A DNA stretch of 45,493 nt, taken from contig CAMPET010000008.1 of the NCBI GenBank assembly GCA_946803715.1, positions 427,998 to 473,490 on the forward strand, in the 5' to 3' direction. How positions within the stretch are numbered: the stretch's first letter is position 1; the number at the start of each line of letters is the position of its first letter. Shown here in pieces: positions 1 to 10,838 of this stretch. This stretch comes from Beroe ovata. Lineage: Eukaryota; Ctenophora; Nuda; Beroida; Beroidae. The translations under genes and the position numbers were made by a program. The notes below the pieces were generated by a model. It had not been told where the DNA came from. It did no database searches and worked only from the letters and a program-made list of their open reading frames with translations.

Positions 1-170
1 TGTTTGTGTGTGTGTGTGTGAGTGTGTGTGTGTGTACTGTGTGTGTGGAGTATAAGTACGCTAAGGTAAGATGATGTTTGTGACATACTGTCAGGTAATT
101 ACAAGTTTGAGTGTAAGTGACGAGTGTGTGTGCGTGTGTGTGTGCGTGTGTATGTGAGGGCGTGAGGCGT
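1..170. repeat. (TG)n-rich simple repeat
   Basis: Alternating TG tracts at 1-50 and 125-160 form an interrupted dinucleotide microsatellite. The stretch from here to 334 is the intron upstream of the first PLC-gamma exon in the window; no coding sequence is seen in it. Confidence 0.9.
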
Positions 171-334
171 GTTGGTGACGTAATCATTGCTAGATAACTA
201 CATGGTATAGTTGCATCATCCTGTTATACACTTGTGTCTGTGTGTGATATACACAGACACCAGACGACTTTTCGGGGAAAAGGGAAACTGGAAGTTGATG
301 ACGCAGAATGTGGCCAACACCCATCCTGTTTCAG

Positions 335-3300
335 TTTATCGATTATCTCTATTCTGATGATAATCTGGTGTATACACGGTGTGACACCGTAGAGGACAGT
401 ATGGACTCTCCGCTCAGCCACTACTGGATAGCATCCTCACACAACACGTGAGTCTATAATTGTGGACAAACTGGACACAGACACTACAGTGGATACTAAC
501 ACAACAGTGGGTACTAACACAACAGTGCACGCTGAGACAACTACGGACACAATTTAGACAGGAAATAGCTAGACAGTAAGCAAAACAGTCAAGATAATTT
601 GAATATTTTCATCATTCTTTATTTCCTTGAAACAAAATTTACTCCATCTATAACATATAATATCAAAGTATCTCAATGTCAAGACTCAGGATATAAAATC
701 AATGCGTGACTATAGTAGGTTAGTTATTGCACTCATGCATAAACGCTCGGTGTACAAAGGCCGCTGTCAGAACTATGTCAGTACTACAGGATTCGGTTCA
801 TACCTAATGTGAAGTATGCGTGGTGTTAGAATGCTGGTCATTTCACTGTGCGTGGAAAATGTGGCACATTTCAACGCACTGTGCTGTAAATATCGTGTGT
901 GTGTGTGTCCATCATACGCGCACGGTATGTATAGTAGTGGTGCATTTCCCCGCGATTTAATGTGTTAATTGCACCAATTAACGATGAGTATTATCCCATC
1001 ATGTGTAATTATTACACTCCGAGTGTGTGTGTTGCTAGGTTACTAATCATGCAATTATTGACACTGCTGTTACATGAAACCTCAAATTCACTTGCCAATG
1101 TCCGATGTGTATGCGTAATACGTATGTGTACTATGTGTATGTGTGCGTTTATGCCTGTACAGTGTTCGTGTGATTGCACGTGTAATTCGAAGTCCACCTT
1201 ATAAGATAAGAGGGACAGATGCACCTCATATTAAATCACGATTAACGCCGTCTAACCTGATCATATTCTAATCACACACTCAGAGCAGCTAAATGTCAGG
1301 AGGGGATGGTGGGGGTGGGATAACCCCACACAGACATGGCACAAGTGGTGGTGCTAGTACCATTATAACCAACTTATCATAGACAGAGTTAGATTAAAAG
1401 GGCATAAGTCCGTTTGCCACTTCGGCCAGGCGCCGGTCTTATGCACGTCTAATGCCAGTTTAATGGCAGTCTTACNGTGTGTGTGTATGTGTGTATGTAT
1501 GTGTGTATGTATGTGTGTATGTGTGTGTATGTGTGTATGTGTGTGTTTTCTATGTTTGTGTCTGTATCTACTATAGTGTCTGTATGTTTGTGTGTATGTT
1601 TTCGAGCACTGCAGTCTTACTGAGGTATTTTGTGCTCTAAACAAATTCTAGAACACCGACTATTTAGTCTATCCAATGTTGAACAACTCGCGTCGATACA
1701 GAGGTGTGAAATGTTTTCAAAACTCTTTTACGTACTTGATATGCCGGGATCCCGGAAACAACATTCCTCAACACAGTGAGCTCTCTAAATAAGATGCTCT
1801 TCATCTGGTCTTAGAACAATGAACATGTAAGAAATTCAGTGCGCCTGCTAGCGGAACTTTTGGAGATGATGAAAGGAATTTCATCTTTTTGATGTCAAGG
1901 CATTGTCAAGCGTTTGACCTCATTCCTTCGCCACCTGCCCTATATCACTTACTAGGCTTGCAGCACAGTTCCACAATTCAGCGTTTCGCACTAAAATTAG
2001 CACCATTTCCTTCCATAAACGTAACGCGCGGCGTTAAAATTTATCAGAGCAACGCGCGGCACGCACTTATCTTAAATTCTTTTTTTAGCTTTCATTCCAA
2101 CAACCATGTGAAAGTTGTTGAAAACCGCGGCAAGACACACGACATGACCAATCCCCTACTGACAGTGCATCCAATAGGTATTTGACAGGAAATCAGATTA
2201 CAAGCAAGAGTAACGTGGAAGCGTACGTGCAAGCGCTGCTCTCAGGGTGTAAATGTGTGGAATTAGATGTTTGGGAACGGCATAATACCATCATGATCCT
2301 ACATGGTAACACACTGACAACCATGGTACCAGCTAGTGATGTGCTAGTAGCTATCGAGCAGTATGCGTTCAAAGTGTCACCGTGAGTTTGTAGTCATGAT
2401 TGATGTTGAATGGTATGCCGTGTGAAAATATCACAGTAATGATTATCAAATCGTGATCATTTAATGATCATTTTTATAATCGTGTCACCAGATACCCACT
2501 GATACTGTCGATAGAGAATCATCTAGGATCTCAGATGCAGGAGGACTTCGCTAAGATGATCAAAGACATTCTTGGGGGTAAGTGAAACCTTACTGGGCGA
2601 ATTTGGCGAAAATTTCCTTTATCCTTTTTTATGAACTCGCCCAGTCAAACTCGCAGTAAGACGTACGAATGGCACGTGACATGCATGACCGTTTCTATCC
2701 CCAGATAAGTTGCTGAGCGCAGCCCTCCCGGATGGTGGTCAGCTACCTTCACCGAACATGTTGAGAAACAAAATTATCATCAAGGTAAAGTGTGTAAAGT
2801 AGATCAAACTTTCTTTGAAATTTCAGGAACTGTCTGTGGGGGTTATATTTGACACAATTTCCCCTACCAGGATAAGAAGATCATACGTGATGACCATCAT
2901 GAATACCGTGAGTTGTTTTCTGTGTTCAGCAGCTGTAATATTAGCTCATTTATCCCCTCCTGCCCACTTCGGCATTTCATTAATCAGTGAATTTCTAACA
3001 GCTCTCCTCTCCCTCTCTCTCCCTCAGTCAAAACGGACATTGTTCGTCGTGGAGAGATCTACTTTGAGAGTTCGCTACACGCTAACGACTGGAGTCGACG
3101 TGTAGTTCTCATGACCCCAGAGTTCCTCTACTACTCGTACCAGGAGTCAGACAGTGATGAGGGAGAAATGAGGGAGAGGATCGGGGCTATCAATGGATCC
3201 CCGGCGGGGACCTCGCTCAAACTCTCCGATCTCCATCTAGCTGAACCGTGAGTTGGCGATGAGCCAATTCCTGTGCTCAACTCTGCCCTGATATCCAGGT

Positions 3301-6300
3301 ATACCAGATTCAGTATAACCTATGGTTCAGGTGGTATTGGGGCGGAGTGGATGCTATAGCCGGTAACTACTACATTGGCGAGTATGTGAAGAGCATGATT
3401 GGGCTCATGGGTCCGGATATTAATCTCTCCGGTGACTTTGCTATCCGACCTCGCACCCAAGGAGTCGGAGAATTCGTCCTCCTGTTCCTAGAGTGAGTTA
3501 TGCGCGTGCAGTTGTCATTACTAAACATCGTCACTGCTCAGCACTGTTAAGTGTTAATAGTGCACAATAGTCCCCAGAACAAGGCCAAGAAGATCAAAGT
3601 TCAGTCCAAGTATGAACGGGGCTTCCCTCGTTACTTCATTGAGGACTACCCGGGGGCCCCGGCCTTCGAGTCTCTGTACGCTCTGGTGAAGCATTACCAA
3701 CGTGTATCCTTCTCTGTAGATAAAGTTCCGCTCATTCTCAAGCGACCCATTCAGGAACCGAGAAACTTTGCTAAAGAGATGTTAGTTTCACATCACCCTG
3801 AATAAACAGTTCTTCGAAAACTTTCCTCAGAACTTAATAACAAATGTCCAAAAGTATCGAAGCTCATTCAAATTTCGGCTGCAATTCTCGTACTTCGCAG
3901 ATGGTTCCATTACGGCGCGACGTTTGAGGATTCGGAACGTCGGTTACGAGATCACAAAGTGAACGGTGCGTTTCTTGTACGAGAGCTGCCGGATAACAAG
4001 TTCAGATTGGTGTTCCGGTGTGCTGGATCTGTGAGTAAATTGATCATGAGGTGCAGATGTCATGATAGACTCAATCGATACAACTTTTCATCTCGCTTAC
4101 ATATTACCATGATTTGTCGAAAACAAATCGTGTCATGGCTTGGCTAAGACTGCCTCATTTCCAGGTAAGGTCGTGTAAGATAAGACAGGACGGCAGACTG
4201 TGGATCATCGGTAACTCTCAGTTCGAGGGACTTACCCAGTTAGTGGACTACTACAAGAAGCGTCCGCTCTACATCACCAAGAATAACCAGGAGATAAAAC
4301 TTACCAAACCAGTGGAGATGATCCCTTTAGATCAGGTATACCTTGGTAGTTTTGGTGTCACCAAATCGACTGTGTACTTTCCTTCACTTGATTTTTCTTG
4401 CTCGACCATCCGCCATTGACTATTTGTCTGATAATCTAGATCCACCACTATAGAAGGCCAGTCTATACCAATCCCCCGTGACTCTACCCTGATTGACCAT
4501 TCAGTCACATGAGACGGTGATCGTGACACACGATCTAGTTTATGGCATGCAAATAGCACTCCTATTTTAGCAAGAAATCGCTGGAATTCTATCACGTAAC
4601 ACCCAAACCATACTCTATATCTGGTCACGTGACATGAAATCACACTAGGTGCCATAGGGCGCTGGTCTTCTCGAGTAAAACATTCCAGATACGAGTATAT
4701 AAACCCTCGCATTTGATCCAGATACTATCACTGTTCTTCTCTCTTCTATTCGTTCTATATCAAACACAGTTATAAACACTGTCAACTTTCCTTGCTACTT
4801 CCATTCTCTCGAATAACATGAACCGGAAACACGGCACGTTCACATCCTCCTACTCCATCGTAAAGATGCTCGGAGAGGGTGGTTATGGGATGGTTTTCCT
4901 TGTCCGGAAGAAGAGCGATGCCTCTCTCCACGCTGCCAAGATTGTGACACATGACCGATGCCGGAGGAAAACTTGGTGTGAAGAGAGAGCGGCGTGGATC
5001 CCAGACGAGATCTTCCTCCACGAGACGCTGCAACACCCCAACATCGTGGAGCTGCAGGAGATATTCTACCAGGAGGGAAGCTGGATCATGGTCATGGAGT
5101 ATATGCCCGGGTACAGGGACTTGTTTGATTATATCGTGGAGACGGGTCCCATGGGGGAGGACAATGCTGCTCTGATCATCAACCAGGTCCTGCGAGCGGT
5201 CAAGTATCTCACCCGCCACGGTATTGATCACCGGGACATCAAGGACGAGAATGTTCTCTTCAACCCGTCCACGGGCGACGTGAAACTCATCGATTTCGGG
5301 TCCTCATCCCCCCTCCCATCCTCCAAGTACACAAAGTACCAGGGTACCGAAGTGTACCTGCCTCCAGAGTTCCACAAGTACAAATCCTACTCGGCGGAGC
5401 TGGCGACAAGTTGGGCTATCGGGTGTTTGGCGTACAACCTTCTCAACGGTCAGCCCCTCTTCAGAGCAGTGAGTGAGGTGGTGGAGTTCAAAGTGCCTGT
5501 GTTCGTGAATACTGGACTGAGTGACGAGTCGATGAGATTTATGCGGTCTCTACTGTGTGTCGACGAACACAAGAGGATGCTTCCTGGAGGTGCTGTCTTC
5601 CATCCGTGGATACAGCACGCTCTGAGGAAGGAAGAGAACAGTTCATGATTGGATAGTTTCTGTGATATGTTTATGTTTGGTGTGCAATTTTGAGTTATTG
5701 GATTTGTCATGAATATGTTTGATTTTTCGTGAGACAGAACTTCAAGTCGCGACTCCTGAGTCTGTCGTGACACCAATCACTTGACGTTTAACGTTTCAAA
5801 ATACCGCTGTCCTCATCTCCATGACGATCTGTTAACACGTGACGTATGACAACACGTTTGTACTCCACCACTTACTTGACACCATTACTGCAGGTGAGCA
5901 CACCGGCAGACTACCAGCTCCTGAACCAGGAGTATGTAACGGAGGAGGAGATCAGGGAGCGTCCAGAGGAAGTATACGAGGCTGAGGATGACTACCAGGG
6001 TAAAGCCGAGGACGAGCTCACATTCCTGAGAGGGGCTATCATCAGGAATGTGGAGCAGGATCTCGATCACGTGGGGTGGTGAGTAGATCACGGAGAAATG
6101 TCTTGATCACGTACTAACCGAAGGAAAATGGGGATTGGAATTGGGATTGAATTTGAAAAACAAATTCCCAGGTTTGTTGGCGACTACGGACCGAGGAAAA
6201 GGAAGCGGTTCCCCAAGAAGTTTGTCCGGCTATATGAATGGGAGGAAGAGGAAAATCTGGACAATCCCTTGGGTTAGTACATCAATGAGACTTAATGTTC

Positions 6301-7667
6301 TATCAAATTTTCGATCATAGAATCATGCCATTCCTGAGGCTTGGGAATCTGTATCCGCAATTATCAGGTAATATGTGTGAGGGGATGATCCAGCTGAAAA
6401 AGTCGACAGCCCGGCTCCACGCAGTCTCCGACAACTCATTCATCCCACACTACATATCCATCAAGTGTGAGGGTCGGGAAGAGTACCGCATGGGATTCAA
6501 GCAGTACGAGGAAATGGAGCGGTGGTACGACACCATCACCAACCCCAAGAAGAGCAAGCCCCTGAGTAAGAAACCCACCAAGAGGAAGCAGTCCGTGGCA
6601 TACTCCGCTCTGGTGATCTATGCGGTGGCAATCCCAGCACCCATTGAGTTTACTGATGATTACATTGCTTCACTCAACTATCGGGAGATGTCCTCATTCA
6701 ATGAGAACAAGTTGGAGTCCCTCACCCAGAAGTCAACAGCGGCAAACCTTCTTGTAAGTTTTCCAATTCGAGGAGAATATCATTATGATGTGTCATCTAT
6801 GCCTCATGCATTCTATGATACTCACTACCAGCTCCGCTTTATGGTGATTTTTTCCTAGGCGTTCACGAGCATGTGTCTGGGACGAGTGTATCCGAAGGGA
6901 ATGCGAACCAACTCCAACAACTACGACCCCCTCCTTGCATGGAATTACGGTATTCAGCTTGTGGCACTCAACTACCAGACCCCAGACAAGGGAATGCAGC
7001 TGAACTGGGGCAAATTCCACAACCACAACGCTGGGTGTGGCTATGTGAAGAAGCCCTATGACATGGTGGCTAACAAGTTCGACCCCCGACAAGACTCCTT
7101 CGCCAACTCTGTAGCTCTGTTCATCAAAGTGGTTGGCGGGAGGATGCTGTTTAGTGAGTCGGGTAACTCACCCAAAGTCAAGATCTCCATGGAGGGTCTC
7201 GACTGTGACGTCACTGCAGCAGAGACCCTGCCAGCCAAATCGAGCACGTGCCCCTACTGGGGAGACGGCAAAGTTATCAGTCTCCTGTGTCTGAACCCGG
7301 ACATGGCCATGCTACGGTTCGAGGTGACGGATACAAACGATTTCGGTGACGAGAAGTTCATAGGGCACTGCACGTTCCCCATCCGCCAGCTGATGACGGG
7401 GTGGCGGTGTGTGCCGCTTTTCGACGGCTACGGACACGAGAAGTTGCTCGCGCGACTCCTCGTCCACATCGAGATGGAGATCCTCAAGAGCTCGGACCCG
7501 GAACGGGAGATGAAGAGGGTACGGGGGGAGATATTGCAGCTGAACGAGCACCTCACTGAGGTGGGTGACGCGGTGACAGATCAGGATATGACACGACTCA
7601 AGGAAATAGAGGACAAGTACTTCGAGTTGTCATTGCTACAGAGGAGAACAGAACTCGATCAAAACAG
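335..7667 (+). CDS. PLCG: Phospholipase C gamma (PI-PLC), 5' end outside window
   Basis: Exons by splice sites and phase: 335-447, 2178-2381, 2492-2577, 2705-2784, 2871-2907, 3028-3247, 3331-3492, 3571-3780, 3901-4030, 4165-4335, 5894-6078, 6172-6272, 6368-6753, 6859-7667; about 964 residues. The enzyme cleaves PIP2 to IP3 and diacylglycerol downstream of tyrosine kinases. Order in this fragment: end of EF-hand region, X domain (1-161), first PH half (162-246), N-SH2 (247-370), C-SH2 (371-471), tyrosine-bearing linker, SH3 (about 499-565, core DELTF), second PH half (567-625), Y domain (about 644-771, YPKG, NYDP, QLVALNYQTPDK), C2 (about 776-900), charged coiled tail. X-domain catalytic residues are present: H36 N37 in SSHNTYL, E66 and D68 in ELDVW, H80 in LHGNTLTT, E114 in LSIENH. 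The split PH around SH2-SH2-SH3 is diagnostic of PLC-gamma. The first exons (PH, most of the EF hands) lie upstream. The 3' end is uncertain: 7668 fits a donor (AACAG|GTACG), and without splicing the frame stops at 7708-7710. Confidence 0.95.
892..1545. repeat. GT microsatellites in PLC-gamma intron
   Basis: The 1.7 kb intron 448-2177 carries short GT runs near 895-910 and a (GTAT/GTGT)n tract at 1477-1545 that starts right after an N at 1476. The small open frames here, such as the histidine/threonine-rich one on the minus strand, are translations of these repeats. No exon is seen in the intron. Confidence 0.85.
4696..4703 (+). promoter_or_regulatory. TATA box of nested PIM-like kinase
   Basis: TATATAAA lies 122 nt upstream of the kinase ATG, inside the PLC-gamma intron. 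The spacing would put transcription start near 4725-4735. It suggests that the nested gene has its own promoter; this is inference from the motif alone. Confidence 0.55.
4818..5648 (+). CDS. PIM: PIM-like serine/threonine kinase, intronless, nested in PLC-gamma intron
   Basis: A 276-residue single-exon kinase, close to the length of a bare kinase domain (human PIM1 is 313 aa). Seen: glycine loop LGEGGYGMV (18-26), VAIK-type lysine K41, alpha-C glutamate E64, PIM-like hinge region EYMPGYRDLFDYI, catalytic loop HRDIKDEN (138-145, D140), DFG 159-161, GTEVYLPPE in place of APE (177-184), and the late motif HPW. All catalytic residues are intact. DLFDYI, HRDIKDEN and LIDFGS are typical of the PIM family, which is constitutively active and has no regulatory subunit. 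It lies whole between PLC-gamma exons 4165-4335 and 5894-6078, same strand. The lack of introns beside an intron-rich host suggests retroposition. No clear poly(A) signal was found. Another CAMK-group kinase is possible but less likely. Confidence 0.9.
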   Translation: MNRKHGTFTSSYSIVKMLGEGGYGMVFLVRKKSDASLHAAKIVTHDRCRRKTWCEERAAWIPDEIFLHETLQHPNIVELQEIFYQEGSWIMVMEYMPGYRDLFDYIVETGPMGEDNAALIINQVLRAVKYLTRHGIDHRDIKDENVLFNPSTGDVKLIDFGSSSPLPSSKYTKYQGTEVYLPPEFHKYKSYSAELATSWAIGCLAYNLLNGQPLFRAVSEVVEFKVPVFVNTGLSDESMRFMRSLLCVDEHKRMLPGGAVFHPWIQHALRKEENSS

Positions 7668-10600
7668 GTACGAAATTCAGCAAATTTGTTTCACTGCGGC
7701 GCTACCTTGATTGATTTCGTGTTTGAAAGCATTTTTGCCAAGTCTCCCGAGACTTACCTCATTTAAAGATTGCATTTGGCCATTATTACAAGCACCTTAC
7801 ATCTGCTCTCCTTCCTGCTGTTAAGCACACTTATGCATTTGCTGACTGCATTATATTTCTCGCTTTCCTTCGCAGTTTACACTTCTCTCTTCATAAAAAC
7901 CAGCGATACACGCCCGTATCCTATTCTTTTCACAAAAGCTGTGAAAGGTCTATCTTATTCTCTTGGTTGCAGCATCGATGATTTGGACGATTTATTGCGG
8001 CAATTTTTCCTTGTCTTATCCTCAAATACGTCACGAAGATGAGAAGACTATAGCATTCTTTGAGCAGCAGGTAATTTGGGATGAATTGTACGTCTTTATC
8101 TTGTACCCCAAATTCCATATTATGCAGTATGCTATTTCTAATGAGATGATTTCTGCATGAATGCTGGGATGACTCTTGATTACCTCCTTGCAAAGCTGAT
8201 GACACTGATGGAATCAATGATCGATTCTACTGTTGTGATATACAATCAACAATCCGATGATTAAAGCCTTCTGGTCGCTTCATCTCTGATTCCAATGTAT
8301 GTATTCAATTGTGATACCAATATGTCACTTGACTGTCAGACTGCCAGTCAAATGGTAAAATCTGTGTCAAAATCCTTCGGATGGTACCTCTATGTAAGAT
8401 GACGTCATATTGCAGGGTGACTGCCAATAGTGCAATGTCTGGCCATGTTCGGACGCTTTCAAGAGGAAAAACATACGTAAGACTGTCCAAGAAACGGTCG
8501 AAACCGCTCTTATAGCTGTCAAAGTGTCACCAGAGCTGACAAGTGACAGAATTGATGACATACATGCCGCACAATGTTAATTCTATTGATAGAAATGCTG
8601 ATTTGTTAAGCAGAGACATTTTTATCGAGGTTCCGTTTTAAGCTGGTAGCATTCTTGTTACCTGCCTGGAAAATGATGTACAGAGCAGTGCTGGGTTATG
8701 TTGAAGGCTCTTGCAGGACACTGATCATTTTCACTCGCAGTTGGAATTCTTGAGAACTGGGAATTTGGGGTGAACTAGGAGTTCCAGTAATACTTCCTTC
8801 ACACTTTCCTTATCAGCGCTTCAACAAATTAGTCGAAATGAACATGATTAGCCAATCGTTGATCAGTATCAGACTGTTATAAATCAACAGATAGATAGCA
8901 GTTTAGGATTTCATCCGATGATTTTTGACCTCGCCAATCATCTTTTTCGATTGAGATATTTCAATGTGATACGATTTTGTGCGCGGTACCTAATGCTCTA
9001 ATGCTCTCTCCCCTCCTGCACAAACTCGATATTTTCAATGATCCATGGCATATTGCCAGCAAATTCCGCGTATATATAAGTACATCACAGCCCTGGACAG
9101 CCACGGGATCAGCCCCGCTGCACAATGTGAATCGTGACTGAAGTGGCTACTCCACATTATATAGTGACGTAGTGACACCCGCGCGTGGCCCCCCTGTTAT
9201 AGCGAGAATTCATTGCTACACGTAGACTGAACCCCTTTACCCAATATGAGTGTAACACATGTACAACATGAGTGTATTATTAACTTTTAGTTTATATGAT
9301 TCAAGGTATTGGAGATGGAAGTATCTACCTAGGTAGTATTGAATATATCATTTGATCAAAATTTCGCAATGATTTTTTTCTCGATTCGTTGATTGATAAT
9401 TTGATGTTGAATTTTAATATGTACATTGTTCTTTTGTCATGATGATTATATTTGACTATTACCTACAATTATTGTTGAAATGATAGGCTTGTTTACTACA
9501 TTTTCGCACAAATTCAATATAAAAATCTGAATTTCTTATGTTGCTACCTGGAGCTATACCAACAATACCTACCCCCGCTTTTTTTTCTTCTTGACAAATA
9601 TCAGCTACCAGTACCATGAAGAGCTGATTATTTCACTTCCTTTTATTATTTTCCTATCCTCACTTTTCCCTGCCATTTGTGCTATATTCAGCTGCTCCTT
9701 TCAGTCGGGTCTTGCTGCATTAGTGCATTCATGATAAAATGTGATTCTATTGCAGATCTCGAATCTTCATTTAGTTTTGTTGCTTCACAAAATTGAGAGG
9801 AGAGTGTATTGCAATGGTAAGATGTATCAGTATGCACTATCTGTGGAATTGAGTAGGTTATTCACGTATTAGTGTAACTGTACAATTGAATGAACCTACA
9901 TTATACAATATACATAGTACAGTTATACATTAAACAATGTAAGTATCATTGTACAATTGTACATGATATTCACAGAACATTGTCCAGTGCAAGCCTTCTT
10001 CCCCTTTTTGTTGTCTGCTAGTCAAATAAAATAGCATTTAGCTCTGCTGAAATCTGTACTGCTCCAAGTGTGCTAACCATTGTTTAGTGGAACACACAAT
10101 TATATATGCTTGTAGACTGTAGATTGTGTACATTGTACAATGTATGATGTATGATGTACAATGTGTATTGTGCATTTCGTATTGCATCAGTATAGCGGTG
10201 GTATATCGCATCTCCATGCATCCCTAATGGATCATTCCCATTCATTGGATGAAGTATTGGAGTTCTGTTGCATAAATCATACCAGTTCGATGAAAGCTTG
10301 ATACCTTGGAATTTCATACCTAAACCTGTACTGTGTACCTATCTGCCTTCAACACTTCGTGCTCACATTCCTTTTATTGATAGTCCATTGTTTCACTTGT
10401 AACATACCTAATAACCTACCTAATAACCTACCTAATAACCTACCCAACCTATCTATACATTTTATACTCGGAGTCGTTATTTCATGACACAGATTTTTGT
10501 AGGATTTCAATCTCAGCTCAGCAGACATTCACATACTCGCAGACACACGTTCAGAACAGCATAGTCTAAGCTACTACGTCTATACCCACACAATTAGCAG
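7668..10600. other. Spacer downstream of PLC-gamma; 3' terminal exon unresolved
   Basis: No conserved gene is recognised. Possible terminal PLC-gamma exons: a phase-compatible acceptor TTGCAG at about 7966-7971 giving a short tail that stops at 8040-8042; an open stretch encoding DEKTIAFFEQQ before a donor at about 8072, but in another frame; and an acceptor at 9751-9755 giving a six-codon tail ending at 9772-9774. An AATAAA lies at 10025-10030. The rest is AT-rich with palindromic TACATTGTAC-like words near 9895-9970 and 10125-10160. Confidence 0.4.
10396..10445. repeat. Short tandem repeat (ACCTAATAACCT-like)
   Basis: Three to four tandem copies of a 13-nt unit (CCTAATAACCTA) upstream of the DOMON/CCP gene. 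No function is suggested. Confidence 0.8.
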
Positions 10601-10777
10601 GTGAGTAAGGAGTATAAAGGGCTTAGCCATCAGTGTGACACTGAAAGAATGAAAGATGTGAAGGTCCCATCCATCAAACCAAACTCCTTATCTTGGTCGT
10701 CTCCAACGGACGCTGTCCATGGATAAGCTTAGGTTGACAATGACACGTTAATTGCATAATAACTATCCTAATTCCAG
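10601..10777 (+). other. Probable 5' UTR intron of the DOMON/CCP gene
   Basis: A strong donor (TTAGCAG|GTGAGTAAG, 10601) and an acceptor (ATTCCAG ending 10777) bracket 177 nt just upstream of the first ATG at 10839. This implies a non-coding first exon ending at 10600. Confidence 0.45.
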
Positions 10778-10838
10778 GCGTCTACAAGCCCCCATCCTGG
10801 ATGTAGCCGGTGGCTCATAAGAAACAGAATAACTCTCG

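Noticed and set aside
1363-1644. 93-codon His/Thr-rich open frame, minus strand
   Set aside because: Translation of a GT microsatellite spanning an N; no splice or homology support.
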